Source: Acidimicrobiaceae bacterium (GTDB lineage: Bacteria; Actinomycetota; Acidimicrobiia; Acidimicrobiales; Bog-793). Taken from it: DNA of 34,950 nucleotides. This document shows, piece after piece, positions 22,023 through 31,176 of the stretch. Made by a program: the position numbers and the translations under genes. Positions within the stretch are counted from its first letter, which is position 1. Each line of letters starts with the position of its first letter. Location: contig PMVZ01000242.1 of the NCBI GenBank assembly GCA_003166375.1, positions 36,622-71,571 of the forward strand. Direction: 5' to 3'. The notes under the pieces were generated by a model that was given only the letters and a program-made list of their open reading frames with translations, made no database searches and was not told the origin of the DNA.

Positions 22023-23813
22023 TCAACCGAGGCGCTGGCGGAGCGCCTCGAGCTGGTCGGAGATGGCCTTCGGCAGCCGATCCTCGAACTGGGCGAAGTA
22101 CTCGACGATGGGGGGCAGCTCCGCCCGCCATTCGTCGCGGTCGACCCGCAGCAGCTCGGCCATGTCCTCCTCGGGGACGTCGAGGCCTTCGACGTCGATC
22201 GTGCCCGTGGCCGGAAGGTAGCCAATGGGTGTCTCGACGACTTCGCCGCGGCCCGCGCAGCGGTCGAAGACCCACTCGAGGACGCGGGAGTTATCGCCGA
22301 AGCCGGGCCACAAAAAGCGCCCGTCGGCGGACTTGCGGAACCAGTTGACATAGAAGACCCGGGGCAGCTTCGTCTTGTCCATCCGGTCCCCGAGCGACAG
22401 CCAGTGTGCCCAGTAGTCGCCCATGTTGTAGCCGCAGAACGGCAGCATCGCGAACGGGTCGCGTCTCAGCTCACCCACGGCCCCCGTCGCGGCGGCGGTT
22501 GTCTCCGAAGCCAGGATCGAGCCCAGGAACACACCGTGCGCCCAGCTGAAAGCCTCGTGGACGAGCGGGACGACCGATGCGCGCCTGCCACCGAACAGGA
22601 TGGCCGAGATGGGCACACCCTCGGGGTCCTCCCACTCGTCGGCGATCGCCGGATCCTGGCTGGCTGGGGCGGTGAAGCGTGAATTCGGGTGCGCGGCGGG
22701 CGTCGGGGACTCAGGTGTCCAGTCGTTGCCCCGCCAGTCGGTGCAATGGGCCGGCGGCTCCTCGGTGAGGCCCTCCCACCAGATGTCGCCGTCGTCGGTG
22801 AGCGCCGTGTTCGTGAAGATGGAATTGGCCGCCAATGTAAGCAGCGCATTCGGGTTGGTCACCATGTTCGTGCCCGGCGCCACCCCGAAGAAACCAGCCT
22901 CCGGATTGATGGCCCGGAGCATCCCGTCCGGTCCGATCTTCATCCAGCAGATGTCGTCCCCGATCGTTTGGACCTTCCAGCCCGGCATCGTCGGGACGAG
23001 CATGGCGAGATTCGTCTTGCCGCAGGCCGAAGGGAAGGCCCCGGTTACATAGCGCACCTCACCGGCAGGCGAGGTCAGCTTCAAGATCAGCATGTGCTCG
23101 GCGATCCAGCCCTCGTCGCGCCCGATCACCGACGCGATCCGCAGCGCAAAGCACTTCTTGCCCAACAGGGCATTGCCGCCGTAGCCGGAACCGAACGACC
23201 AGATCTCGCGGGTCTCGGGAAAGTGACTGATGTAGATCTGCTCAGGGTGGCAGGGCCACGCAACGTCGTGTTGGCCGGGGGCGAGAGGGACCCCGACCGA
23301 GTGCAGGCAGGGCACGAAGTCACCGTCGTCGCCCATCACCTCGAGCACTGCCGAGCCCATCCTCGTCATGATGCGCATGTTCACGACCACATACGGCGAG
23401 TCGGTGATCTCGACGCCGATGTGAGCGATCGAGGACCCGAGCGGGCCCATGGAGAAGGGCACGACGTACATGGTCCGGCCCCGCATCGCGCCCCCGAACA
23501 GGTCCCTCAACGTCGTGCGCATCTCGGCGGGGTCCACCCAGTTGTTGGTCGGGCCCGCATCCTGTGGACTGGCCGAGCAGACAAACGTACGGCTCTCGAT
23601 CCGGGCGACGTCGGCCGGGTCCGAGCGGGCCCAGTAGCTGTTCGGGCGCTTTGCGTCGGACAGCTTCGTGAACGTTCCCCGATCCACGAGAACTCGGCAC
23701 AGTCGTTCGTACTCGTCGGCCGAACCATCGCACCACTCGACCCGGTCGGGTTGCGTGAGCGCAGCGACATCGTCGACCCAGTCAAGGAGTTTGCGGTTGC
23801 GAGTCTCTGCCAT
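22023..23813 (-). CDS. pckG: Phosphoenolpyruvate carboxykinase (GTP)
   Basis: This 596-aa cytoplasmic enzyme converts oxaloacetate and GTP to PEP, GDP and CO2, the first committed step of gluconeogenesis. GTP-type signatures include the substrate loop [12 protein letters not shown], kinase-1a P-loop FPSACGKTN with the reactive Cys264, the kinase-2 metal site TIGDDICWM, and the nucleotide site region [18 protein letters not shown]. Length is normal for the GTP class and unlike the ATP class. ATG 23813 is supported by TTGGGA-N18-TACGAT ending 6 nt upstream and by the lack of a ribosome site. It diverges from thiL with a 98-bp shared promoter region. Confidence 0.97.
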   Translation of the reverse strand: MAETRNRKLLDWVDDVAALTQPDRVEWCDGSADEYERLCRVLVDRGTFTKLSDAKRPNSYWARSDPADVARIESRTFVCSASPQDAGPTNNWVDPAEMRTTLRDLFGGAMRGRTMYVVPFSMGPLGSSIAHIGVEITDSPYVVVNMRIMTRMGSAVLEVMGDDGDFVPCLHSVGVPLAPGQHDVAWPCHPEQIYISHFPETREIWSFGSGYGGNALLGKKCFALRIASVIGRDEGWIAEHMLILKLTSPAGEVRYVTGAFPSACGKTNLAMLVPTMPGWKVQTIGDDICWMKIGPDGMLRAINPEAGFFGVAPGTNMVTNPNALLTLAANSIFTNTALTDDGDIWWEGLTEEPPAHCTDWRGNDWTPESPTPAAHPNSRFTAPASQDPAIADEWEDPEGVPISAILFGGRRASVVPLVHEAFSWAHGVFLGSILASETTAAATGAVGELRRDPFAMLPFCGYNMGDYWAHWLSLGDRMDKTKLPRVFYVNWFRKSADGRFLWPGFGDNSRVLEWVFDRCAGRGEVVETPIGYLPATGTIDVEGLDVPEEDMAELLRVDRDEWRAELPPIVEYFAQFEDRLPKAISDQLEALRQRLG

Positions 23814-23819
23814 TGAGCG

Positions 23820-23849
23820 ATCGTAGGCGACCGTACTTCGTGCTCCCAA
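23820..23849 (-). promoter_or_regulatory. Promoter of pckG
   Basis: On the minus strand TTGGGA (23849-23844), 18 bp and TACGAT (23825-23820) form a promoter. The -10 ends 6 nt before the ATG, so the mRNA is probably leaderless. Confidence 0.55.
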
Positions 23850-23897
23850 TTCGCCAGGGCGGGCTTGCGCGGTGGAACATGCCTCCCGCCTCCGAGG

Positions 23898-23903
23898 TAG
23901 CGT
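23898..23903 (+). promoter_or_regulatory. -10 box (TAGCGT) of thiL
   Basis: TAGCGT ends 8 nt before GTG 23912. It supports that start over upstream in-frame codons that reach back toward the pckG promoter. Confidence 0.5.
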
Positions 23904-23911
23904 CCGCAGTT

Positions 23912-24892
23912 GTGTCAGGTTCCAACGGCGAAATCGCGGCGATCGAGACCATCCGGCGCGGCTTGCCGCAACCACCCCAAGGTGAGACCTGGATCGGCGA
24001 CGACGCCGCGGTGGTCGCCGCGCCCGCGGGGGCATCCCTGCTTCTCGCAGCCGACGCCGTGGTCGAAGGCGTGCACTTCGACCTCGAGCTCGTCGACGCG
24101 GCGGACGTGGGCTGGAAGGCACTGGCCGTCAACGTGAGCGACATCGCTGCGATGGGTGGAAGACCCCTGCACGCACTCGTCACGGTCGTGGGGGCAAGCG
24201 CATCCATGATCGAGGGGCTGGTCCGCGGGCTCGCAGAGGCCGCGGCGGCCTACGAGTGCTCCATCGTCGGAGGAGACCTCTCCTCCGGCCCGTGCCTTGT
24301 CGTCTCCGTGGCCATCACCGGTACCGCGGGGGACCGGGAGGCGGTCCTTCGTTCCCACGCTCGCCCAGGTGACGTGCTGTTTGTCACGGGGGCCCTCGGC
24401 CGCTCTGCAGCGGGGCTCAGGACCTTGCGCGCCCAGGCAGGCCGTGGGGCGACGGCGCCGGCAGACCTCAGCGGGATGGCGCAGCCGGCCGGTTGCCCGG
24501 CGGCGTCTCCGGAGCTCGTCGCCGCCTACCGCCGACCGGTCGCACGCGTGGCCGAGGGAGTGGCGGCCTCGGCGAGCGGGGCGACGGCGATGATCGACAT
24601 CTCCGATGGGCTCGGGATCGATATCGACCGGCTCGCGACCGCTTCGCAAGTCGGAGTCGTGCTGGACGCGGTCCCGACGGCGGAGGGGGCGACTCGTGAC
24701 GAAGCGCTCGCCGGCGGCGAGGACTACGAGCTCGTCTTCGCCGCCGGCGACGCGGACGCTGTCGCGAGAGCTTTCGCAGCCGCGAAGCTGCGGCCGCCGA
24801 TCCGCATCGGTGCGTGCGTGGCAGACCCGACGCTGCGGCTCATCGGGGCCGAGCTCTTACCGGCTTCGGGGTGGGAGCACGGCCTGAGATGA
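23912..24892 (+). CDS. thiL: Thiamine-monophosphate kinase
   Basis: This 326-aa enzyme phosphorylates thiamine phosphate to thiamine diphosphate with ATP. It belongs to the PurM/AIR-synthase fold. Key motifs are WIGDDAAVV (GDDAA at 29-33), the aspartate-rich [34 protein letters not shown], and the C-terminal [16 protein letters not shown] and [10 protein letters not shown]. The chosen GTG gives a start just ahead of [13 protein letters not shown], normal for ThiL; a longer frame from 23813 is open but unconserved. It is convergent with rpmB across a hairpin-rich region. No other thiamine genes are present in the window. Confidence 0.93.
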   Translation: MSGSNGEIAAIETIRRGLPQPPQGETWIGDDAAVVAAPAGASLLLAADAVVEGVHFDLELVDAADVGWKALAVNVSDIAAMGGRPLHALVTVVGASASMIEGLVRGLAEAAAAYECSIVGGDLSSGPCLVVSVAITGTAGDREAVLRSHARPGDVLFVTGALGRSAAGLRTLRAQAGRGATAPADLSGMAQPAGCPAASPELVAAYRRPVARVAEGVAASASGATAMIDISDGLGIDIDRLATASQVGVVLDAVPTAEGATRDEALAGGEDYELVFAAGDADAVARAFAAAKLRPPIRIGACVADPTLRLIGAELLPASGWEHGLR

Positions 24893-24894
24893 GA

Positions 24895-24918
24895 GCGAGG
24901 CGCAGGTAGGCGCCTCGC
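24895..24918. terminator. Strong hairpin after thiL
   Basis: GCGAGGCGC (24895-24903) pairs perfectly over 9 bp with GCGCCTCGC (24910-24918) around a 6-nt loop, starting 3 bp after the thiL stop. A shorter GCGGG/CCCGC stem follows at 24923-24935. It lacks a T-tract, as is common in high-GC actinobacteria. Confidence 0.6.
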
Positions 24919-24938
24919 GTAGGCGGGGGTCCCGCGTA

Positions 24939-24955
24939 CCTGAGCGAGGCTCAGG
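24939..24955. terminator. Hairpin overlapping the rpmB stop
   Basis: CCTGAGC and GCTCAGG form a perfect 7-bp stem with a 3-nt loop. It spans the rpmB stop codon. With the two hairpins to its left it may act on both convergent transcripts. Confidence 0.45.
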
Positions 24956-25169
24956 TCGTGTGCCCGGCGAAGATCCGCCGCGGCGGCTTGACGATCCTGC
25001 CCGCACGGATGCACGAGGTGCACACGTTCAAGTGGGTCGGGGTCCCGTTCAGAAGAGCGCGAACGCGCTGGATGTTCGGGTCCCAGCGGCGCCTCGTGCG
25101 CCGATGGGAGTGGGACACGTTCATCCCGAAGTTCGGGTGCTTCCCACAGATCTCGCATACGGCTGCCAC
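24951..25169 (-). CDS. rpmB: 50S ribosomal protein L28 (zinc-binding form)
   Basis: This 72-aa L28 has two CxxC pairs (Cys5/Cys8 and Cys50/Cys53), the zinc-containing C+ variant. Matching features are the N-terminal [21 protein letters not shown] and the C-terminal [17 protein letters not shown] 25169 is the start, with GAGG about 11 nt upstream. In actinobacteria rpmB is often divergent from the DAK2-recG genes, as here. Bacteria with C+ and C- paralogues swap them under zinc limitation; only this C+ gene is visible in the window. Confidence 0.95.
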   Translation of the reverse strand: MAAVCEICGKHPNFGMNVSHSHRRTRRRWDPNIQRVRALLNGTPTHLNVCTSCIRAGRIVKPPRRIFAGHTT

Positions 25170-25216
25170 GTTGACGCGTTCCTCGAGAGAGAGTTCCTAC
25201 AAATGGACGAGGTGTG

Positions 25217-25222
25217 ACGTTA
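25217..25222 (-). promoter_or_regulatory. -10 box (TAACGT) of rpmB
   Basis: TAACGT on the minus strand lies 48 bp before the rpmB GTG. A small inverted repeat, CCATT/AATGG at 25227-25238, lies just upstream in the spacer region. Confidence 0.4.
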
Positions 25223-25293
25223 GCATCCATTGGAATGGCACCGTGCGAAACTGATCCGCGACCACCGGTAGCGCCGCGTCGCGTTGTGCACCG

Positions 25294-27099
25294 GTGACCG
25301 CTCGTCGCGCTCAAGCCGACCTCACTGCCGGTCTGACTCCCGAGCACCTCGTGATGGTGATGCATGCCTTCTCCGAGGGCTTGGAGCGGCACCGTGGCGT
25401 CGTGAACCGCCTCAATGTCTACCCGGTCCCCGACGGCGACACAGGCACGAACATGGCCCTCACGGTCGAGAGCGTCGTCAAGGCGCTGGACGGCCTGGAG
25501 CTGGAGACCGCTGACGGTGGCGCGATGGGCGCCGCTTGCCGGGCGATCGCGAGCGGGTCGCTCATGGGCGCACGGGGCAACTCGGGAGTCATCCTCTGTC
25601 AGATCCTCCGCGGCATCTCGGGCACGTTCGCTCCCTGCGAGATGGTTGGGGCACACGAGGCAGCCGTCGCCCTCGCAGAGGGCAGCGCCGCGGCGCGAGC
25701 AGGGGTCATGCGACCGGTCGAAGGCACGATGCTCACCGTCGCGGCCGACGCGGCCGCAGCGGCGTGGAAGGTGGACGAGAACGCCGGTGGGGGCCTGCTG
25801 GAGGTATTCGAGGCGGCGAGGGAAGCCGCGGTCTCGTCGCTCTGGCGTACTCCCTACCTGTTGCCGGTGCTCGCGCAGGCCGGTGTGGTCGACGCGGGCG
25901 GGGCAGGCCTCCTGTTGCTGTACGACGCCTTCCTGCACGTGATCGACGGCCGGCCCATCGCCGATCGCCTGCCCCTGCCTCCCGAGGTCGCCGACAAGAT
26001 CGCTGCCGGCTTTGCCGGTGACCACTCGACACCGAGCGCAGGCGGCTTCCCCGGCCATGGCCGTGGCGTCACCGGTCAAGGCTCGAATCACGACGGCCCG
26101 ATGGTCCGTCCCGGAGGCTCGGCCGGCGGCGAAGCCGCGGGCGACGCAGGCCCGCGTTACGAGGTCATGTACTTCCTCGAGGCTCCAGACGAGACGCTCG
26201 GGGCGTTCAAGAGCGTCTGGGCGGGCATCGGCGACTCGATCGTCGTCGTCGGCGGCGACGGCTTGTGGAACTGCCACATCCACACCGACGACATCGGCGC
26301 GGCGGTTGAAGCTGCGCTCGATGTAGGACGCCCACGCGACATACGAGTCACCGACCTTCTCGACCAGGTCGAGGAGGAGTCGTGGGTGCGCCGCGCGGTC
26401 GAGCTCGACGCCGACGCGGCACAGGGCGCCGAGGAGCCTGCGCCGGTGACCTCAGTCGTCGCCGTGGCTACAGGCGACGGGATCCGCCGCATCTTCTATT
26501 CGCTCGGTGTCCACCACATCGTGGCCGGGGGCCAGTCGATGAACCCGTCCACCGCGCAGATCCTCGAGGTCGTCGAGTCCGTGCCGGGTGCCGAGGTCGT
26601 CATCCTCCCCAACAACAAGAACATCGTGCCTGTGGCCCAACAGGCCTGCGAGCTCTCGGGCAAACCGGCGTTCGTCGTCAATACCCCCGGCATCCAGGAG
26701 GGCTTTGCCGCACTCCTCGAGTACGACCCCGAGGCCACCGCTGAGGTGAACGCGAGCGTCATGCAGGCGGCCGCCGGCAGGGTTCGCGCAGGGGAGGTGA
26801 CCCGGGCGGTTCGTACGAGCGACTCGGCGGCAGGCCGCATCGCGGCGGGGGACTGGATCGGGCTGTCGCGCAGCGGGATCGAGTCGGTTGCCACGACGCT
26901 CCCGGAGGCCACCTGCGGCCTCCTAGTCAAGCTGCTCGGTGATGGCGACGAGATCGTGACCTTGATCGAGGGCGCGGGCGCGACCGCGGCCGATACCCGA
27001 CGGGTCACCGAGTGGCTGCACGAGAACCGGCCGGGAATCTCCCTCGAACTGCACCACGGGGGCCAGCCGCTTTACCCGTACTTCGTCTCGGTCGAGTGA
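25294..27099 (+). CDS. DAK2 domain protein, FakA/YloV-like kinase
   Basis: The 601-aa protein is a DAK2 (L) domain fused to a DegV-like region, the FakA/YloV architecture. FakA phosphorylates fatty acids carried by FakB proteins for phospholipid synthesis. The nucleotide and metal site is NVYPVPDGDTGTNM (Asp47 and Asp49), then ASGSLMGARGNSGVILCQILRG, KPVEGTMLTV-like RPVEGTMLTV and VDAGGAGLLLLYD. A Gly-rich linker (about 250-285) leads to the C-terminal part with VNTPGIQEGFAAL. The GTG start is chosen from the conserved distance to the first motif; no strong ribosome site is seen. Its stop overlaps recG (GTGA). Whether it is a fatty-acid kinase here is family-level inference; no fakB is nearby. 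Confidence 0.88.
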   Translation: MTARRAQADLTAGLTPEHLVMVMHAFSEGLERHRGVVNRLNVYPVPDGDTGTNMALTVESVVKALDGLELETADGGAMGAACRAIASGSLMGARGNSGVILCQILRGISGTFAPCEMVGAHEAAVALAEGSAAARAGVMRPVEGTMLTVAADAAAAAWKVDENAGGGLLEVFEAAREAAVSSLWRTPYLLPVLAQAGVVDAGGAGLLLLYDAFLHVIDGRPIADRLPLPPEVADKIAAGFAGDHSTPSAGGFPGHGRGVTGQGSNHDGPMVRPGGSAGGEAAGDAGPRYEVMYFLEAPDETLGAFKSVWAGIGDSIVVVGGDGLWNCHIHTDDIGAAVEAALDVGRPRDIRVTDLLDQVEEESWVRRAVELDADAAQGAEEPAPVTSVVAVATGDGIRRIFYSLGVHHIVAGGQSMNPSTAQILEVVESVPGAEVVILPNNKNIVPVAQQACELSGKPAFVVNTPGIQEGFAALLEYDPEATAEVNASVMQAAAGRVRAGEVTRAVRTSDSAAGRIAAGDWIGLSRSGIESVATTLPEATCGLLVKLLGDGDEIVTLIEGAGATAADTRRVTEWLHENRPGISLELHHGGQPLYPYFVSVE

Positions 27100-29462
27100 G
27101 CGGGGCGGCTGGAGGCCGCAAGTTGCGGTTTCTCCAGGACAAGGGCGTGACCGAGCTGCGCAAGGTAAAGGCGCGAAAGGCCGCCGGCCTCGAGTCCATG
27201 GGCATCGAGAGCGTGCTGGACCTGCTCATGCACTACCCACGGCGCTACATCGACCGCCGGCACCAGTCCGAGATAGGGGTCCTCGCCGAGGACGAGGAGG
27301 CGATGGTCACCGCGATCGTGCGTCGCGTCTCCACGCGCCGTACGAGGGGCGGCAAGTCGATGGTACAGATCGTCGTTGAGGACGCGACGGGTCGCCTCAC
27401 GATCGTGTTCTTCAACCAGCCCTGGCGAGCGCACCTGGAGGTGGGCTCGGAGGTCGTCGTCTTCGGACGTACCGAGATCTACCGGGGCGGCTGCCAGATG
27501 ACCAACCCGGTCGTGGATCTCGTCGGCGACCAGACCGGCCGCATCGTGCCCGTGTACCCGCAGTCGGGCAAGGCCAAGATCGGCTCGTCCGAGATCGCCT
27601 CATATGTCGCCGAGGCGCTGGAACGCAGCGGGCCCCTGGCAGAGGTCCTGCCACCGCAGTTCATCGACGAGCTCGCCCTGGTCGGGCGGACGGAGGCGTT
27701 CCGGGGGATACACGCCCCCGAGAGCTTCGAGGAGAAAGACGCCGCCCGCCGCCGCCTCGCTTTCGACGAGCTGCTGAGGCTCCAGCTCATCCTTGTCATG
27801 AAGAAACGTGCCGCCGCGACCCAAGCTCCCGGGATCCCTCACGTCATCACACCGCCTTCGGGCAGGTCGGGCCTCGTCGAGGAATTCCTCGGGCGCCTGC
27901 CGTTCCAGCTGACCGCCGCCCAGGAGCGGGCGATCCGCGAGGTTGCAGCTGATCTTGCCGCTTCGCACCCGATGCACCGTCTCTTGCAGGGCGACGTCGG
28001 CGCCGGCAAGACGGTCGTGGCACTGGCGACTCTTCTGTACGGCGTGCAGGGCGGCCATCAGGGCGCCCTCATGGTCCCTACAGAAGTGCTCGCCGAGCAG
28101 CATTACCTCGCCGCTCGCAGCTTCCTGGCCGGGTTGGAGGTCGACGACAGCGCCCGCATAGCAGGCGCGCGCCCGCTCGAGGTCGCACTGCTCACGAACC
28201 GGACTACTGGCGGCGAGCGGGCTCGGATCCAAGCCGAGCTCGTGGACGGGAGCCTTGACCTCGTCGTGGGCACGCATGCCTTGTTGACCGACAACATCCG
28301 TTTCCGCTCGCTCGGGGTCGTGGTTATCGACGAGCAGCACCGATTCGGGGTCGAGCAGCGGGCGGCACTGAGGGAGAAGGGCCCGGCGACCATCGCCGGC
28401 GACGGTGTTCGCGAGGGTGAAGGTCCGACCGGGACTCCCGAGGCCGAGCAGGGCTCTCGGCATCCCGACGTGCTCGTCATGACCGCGACCCCGATCCCGC
28501 GAACCGCCGCGATGACCGTCTACGGCGATCTCGACCAGACCGTCCTCGACGAGCTGCCGGTCGGGCGGACTCCGGTGACCACCGCCTGGCTGAACGGGCC
28601 CGACGGGCACGCGGCTGCGTGGGAGCGGGTGCGCAAGGAGATCGCGGCCGGCCACCAGGCCTATGTCATCTGCCCGCTCGTAGGCGGTGGGCAGCCCGAG
28701 GACGAGGAGCCAGAAGCCCTGCAAGAGGCACGCGAGCCCGACTACTACGAGCCCGAGGACTACGAGAGCGACCCTTGTGACGGGGCCGGGCGGATCCGGG
28801 TCCCGATGCTGCCCATTGCCGGACTCGGTCTCGCGGCAGGCGAGACCCCCAAGCAACCACCGAAATCGGTGGTGGAGGAGCAGGCGCGGCTTTCCTCTGG
28901 AGAGCTCGCCGGGCTCGCGGTCGGGCTGCTCCACGGGCAGCTTGCATCTAAGGAGAAAGAAGCCACGATGGCCGCCTTCCGGCGCGGTGAGCTGCAGGTG
29001 CTCGTTGCGACGACGGTCATAGAGGTCGGTGTCGACGTGGCGAACGCGACCGTGATGGTGATCGAGGACGCGGACCGCTTCGGCATCGCCCAGCTCCATC
29101 AGCTCCGGGGCAGGGTCGGCCGCGGGACTGACAAGTCGTGGTGTTATCTCTTGGCGGAGGCCGTGACCGATGGGGCGGCAAGGCGCCTGCGTGCGCTCGA
29201 GGAGTCCAGTGACGGTTTCGAGCTTGCAGAGGTCGACCTCGAGCTTCGGGGTGAGGGCACCGTTTTCGGGATACGGCAAAAGGGCAGGAGCGATCTGCGC
29301 CTCGCGTCACTCCGCAGGGACAAGTCGCTGGTCCGGGCGGCCCGCCGGGTGGCCGAGGCAATCGTCGACGAGGACCCGGCCCTGGAGGCACACCCGCTGC
29401 TCGCAGACGAAGTCCACTTGTTCGTGGCCGAGGAGTCCGAGGAATTCGTCCTTAAGGGCTGA
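27096..29462 (+). CDS. recG: ATP-dependent DNA helicase RecG
   Basis: This 788-aa branched-DNA helicase rescues stalled forks and processes Holliday junctions. The N-terminal wedge domain has an OB-fold (MVTAIVRRVSTRRTRGGKSMVQIVVEDATG). Walker A GDVGAGKT is near residue 300, the DEQH box IDEQHRFGV near 412, motif III VMTATPIPRT, and motifs V/VI VLVATTVIEVGVDVANA and HQLRGRVGRG. GTG 27096 overlaps the DAK stop and gives a normal N-terminus. Two insertions depart from typical RecG: a Gly/Glu-rich stretch before the VMTATPIPRT motif and a strongly acidic, Tyr-containing stretch (about residues 530-590) after VICPLV. Confidence 0.95.
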   Translation: MSGAAGGRKLRFLQDKGVTELRKVKARKAAGLESMGIESVLDLLMHYPRRYIDRRHQSEIGVLAEDEEAMVTAIVRRVSTRRTRGGKSMVQIVVEDATGRLTIVFFNQPWRAHLEVGSEVVVFGRTEIYRGGCQMTNPVVDLVGDQTGRIVPVYPQSGKAKIGSSEIASYVAEALERSGPLAEVLPPQFIDELALVGRTEAFRGIHAPESFEEKDAARRRLAFDELLRLQLILVMKKRAAATQAPGIPHVITPPSGRSGLVEEFLGRLPFQLTAAQERAIREVAADLAASHPMHRLLQGDVGAGKTVVALATLLYGVQGGHQGALMVPTEVLAEQHYLAARSFLAGLEVDDSARIAGARPLEVALLTNRTTGGERARIQAELVDGSLDLVVGTHALLTDNIRFRSLGVVVIDEQHRFGVEQRAALREKGPATIAGDGVREGEGPTGTPEAEQGSRHPDVLVMTATPIPRTAAMTVYGDLDQTVLDELPVGRTPVTTAWLNGPDGHAAAWERVRKEIAAGHQAYVICPLVGGGQPEDEEPEALQEAREPDYYEPEDYESDPCDGAGRIRVPMLPIAGLGLAAGETPKQPPKSVVEEQARLSSGELAGLAVGLLHGQLASKEKEATMAAFRRGELQVLVATTVIEVGVDVANATVMVIEDADRFGIAQLHQLRGRVGRGTDKSWCYLLAEAVTDGAARRLRALEESSDGFELAEVDLELRGEGTVFGIRQKGRSDLRLASLRRDKSLVRAARRVAEAIVDEDPALEAHPLLADEVHLFVAEESEEFVLKG

Positions 29463-29516
29463 GCCGGCGACCGAGCACCCGTCCGACCCTTGAGCACTCG
29501 GCGGGCCCCGCGGTTC

Positions 29517-29522
29517 TACCGT
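29517..29522 (+). promoter_or_regulatory. -10 box (TACCGT) of rsmD
   Basis: TACCGT ends 6 nt before ATG 29529. It marks an internal promoter in the housekeeping block and favours this start over TTG 29490. Confidence 0.5.
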
Positions 29523-29528
29523 GGTGGC

Positions 29529-30101
29529 ATGCGTGTTATCGGAGGCACGGCGAGACAGCGCCGGCTCAGCGCTCCCGACTTGCCAGACCTGCGGCCGACG
29601 AGCGATCGGGTGCGCGAGGCGATCTTCGACATTCTCGCCAGCCTCGGGGCGGTCGAGGGCGCGTCGGTGCTCGACGCCTACGCCGGATCGGGTGCCCTCG
29701 GCATCGAGGCGCTGTCTCGTGGTGCCTCTTCGGTGTGCCTCGTCGAGGCCGACCGCCGCGCCATCGCCGCCATCCGCGCCAATCTCGACTCGACAGGTTT
29801 CGGCGCTTCGCCCGCGGTTCGCGTCGTGCGGGCGGACGTCTTCGAGTTCCTCGCCCGCGAGGCCGGCACGCGCTACGACCTCGCTCTCGTCGACCCGCCG
29901 TACTCCTTCGACGGCTGGCCGTCGCTGCTCGAATTGTTGGAAGCGGACCTTGGCGTCCTGGAGACGTCCGCTCCCGTCGCGCTCGGAGACAGGTTCCTGG
30001 TCCGCCGCGAGTACCGCTACGGCGGTACGCTCGTCACGCTGGTCGAAGCCCGCGGGCCCGGCCGTCATGACCCGAGAACCACCGAGAAGGACACCGTGTG
30101 A
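29529..30101 (+). CDS. rsmD: 16S rRNA (guanine(966)-N2)-methyltransferase
   Basis: This 190-aa SAM-dependent enzyme methylates G966 of 16S rRNA in the 30S subunit. It begins MRVIGGTARQRRL, the usual RsmD start. The rest shows RPTSDRVREAIFDIL, SAM motif I VLDAYAGSGALGIEAL (about residues 47-62), an acidic loop VEADRRA and the catalytic DPPY in LALVDPPY. The start is fixed by homology and by the TACCGT box. The stop overlaps the coaD GTG (GTGTGA), so translation of the pair is probably coupled. Confidence 0.95.
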   Translation: MRVIGGTARQRRLSAPDLPDLRPTSDRVREAIFDILASLGAVEGASVLDAYAGSGALGIEALSRGASSVCLVEADRRAIAAIRANLDSTGFGASPAVRVVRADVFEFLAREAGTRYDLALVDPPYSFDGWPSLLELLEADLGVLETSAPVALGDRFLVRREYRYGGTLVTLVEARGPGRHDPRTTEKDTV

Positions 30102-30574
30102 CCATCGCTTTGTTCCCCGGCTCGTTCGACCCGTTCCACAACGGGCACCTCGAGGTCGCGGAGCGCGCCTCGAGGCTGTTCGACGCGCTCGTGGTGGCTG
30201 TGGTCACGAACCCCCAAAAAGGTGAGCCGCTTTTCGACTTCTCAGAGCGCGAGGCGATGATCGCCGAGTCTCTGGCGCATCTGGACTCGGTCCGGATCGT
30301 GTCGATGTCGGTGCTGGTCGTCGAGGTCGCCCTCGAGGTCGGGGCCAACGTCATCGTCAAGGGCCTGCGAGCTGTGTCCGACTTTGAGAACGAGCTGCAG
30401 ATGGCGCAGATGAACCAGCACCTCTCGGGTATCGAGACGCTGTTCCTGCCGACGAGCTCGTCCCACTCGTTCGTCGCTTCGAGGCTCATCCGCGAAGTTG
30501 TCCGTTATGGCGGCGACGTGAGCGAGTTCGTGCCGCCCCCCGTTGCCCGCCGGATGAAGGAGCTGCGACCGTGA
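30098..30574 (+). CDS. coaD: Phosphopantetheine adenylyltransferase
   Basis: This 158-aa enzyme transfers AMP from ATP to 4'-phosphopantetheine, the penultimate step of CoA synthesis. The nucleotidyltransferase motif GSFDPFHNGH has the catalytic His14 and His17. NPQKGEPLFDFSEREAMI, IVKGLRAVSDFENELQMAQMN and the C-terminal TSSSHSFVASRLIREV (equivalent to the ISSSxxR motif) are all intact. Length is standard. GTG start overlaps the rsmD stop, and its own stop overlaps the next start (GTGA). Confidence 0.97.
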   Translation: MTIALFPGSFDPFHNGHLEVAERASRLFDALVVAVVTNPQKGEPLFDFSEREAMIAESLAHLDSVRIVSMSVLVVEVALEVGANVIVKGLRAVSDFENELQMAQMNQHLSGIETLFLPTSSSHSFVASRLIREVVRYGGDVSEFVPPPVARRMKELRP

Positions 30575-31176
30575 CCGACATCCACGACACCGAAGGCACC
30601 GAGCCCGGGGCCGGCACCCAACCAGTTGCCGAACCAGGCGGCGCCGAGGACCTCCTCGAGGAGCTCATCGAGATCATCACCTCCGCGAAGTCGATGCCGC
30701 TCTCGTCGTCCGCGATAGTCACCCGCGACGAGGTGCTCGACCTGCTCGAGGCGATCCGCGACGAGCTGCCCGAGGAGCTCCGACGGGCCCGTCGGCTGCT
30801 CAAGGACCATGAGGAGCTGCTGGCCGCCGCCAGACGGGAGGCGGCCGACATCGTCAGCGACGGGAGGGTCCAGTCCGAGCGCATGGTCCAACGGACAGAG
30901 ATCGTCCGCCAGGCCGAGCACCGGGCGGTGCGGATCGTCGAGGATGCCGAAGCCGAGGCGCGCCAGATGCGCCACGAGGCCGAGGACTACGTCGACCAGA
31001 AGCTCGCCGGCTTCGAGATCGTCCTCGACCGGACGCTCAAGACGGTGCGCGCCGGCCGCGAACGGCTTGCCTCGGTGCCGCCGCCCCAGCCCCAGCCCGG
31101 CGACGAGGCACAGGGCGAGCTCGGCGACGATGCCTGGCTCTCGGGTGAGGGGTTCTTCGACCAGGATCTCGAGTGA
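30571..31176 (+). CDS. DivIVA-like coiled-coil septal protein (SepIVA-like)
   Basis: This 201-aa soluble protein has a disordered acidic head, a short helix (EDLLEELIEIITSA) and a DEVLDLLEAIRDELPEELRRARRLLKD segment. A long charged coiled coil (about 70-155: EELLAAARREAADIV, EIVRQAEHRAVRIVEDAEAEARQM) and an acidic tail follow. The pattern and the position after coaD and before a DUF177 gene match mycobacterial Rv2927c/SepIVA, a DivIVA-like septum factor. That assignment is by synteny and architecture, not detailed alignment. It also resembles ATP synthase subunit B-like coiled coils, a common misannotation. It overlaps the genes on both sides by a GTGA junction. Confidence 0.75.
   Translation: MTDIHDTEGTEPGAGTQPVAEPGGAEDLLEELIEIITSAKSMPLSSSAIVTRDEVLDLLEAIRDELPEELRRARRLLKDHEELLAAARREAADIVSDGRVQSERMVQRTEIVRQAEHRAVRIVEDAEAEARQMRHEAEDYVDQKLAGFEIVLDRTLKTVRAGRERLASVPPPQPQPGDEAQGELGDDAWLSGEGFFDQDLE

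Noticed and set aside
24724-26283. Long minus-strand open frame of about 519 codons
   Set aside because: It runs antisense to thiL and the DAK2 gene and across rpmB in another frame, has no recognisable domain, and reflects high GC content.
27600-29279. Long minus-strand open frame of about 559 codons
   Set aside because: It is entirely antisense to recG, whose domains are complete. It has low-complexity Arg/Gly/His composition and no ribosome site.
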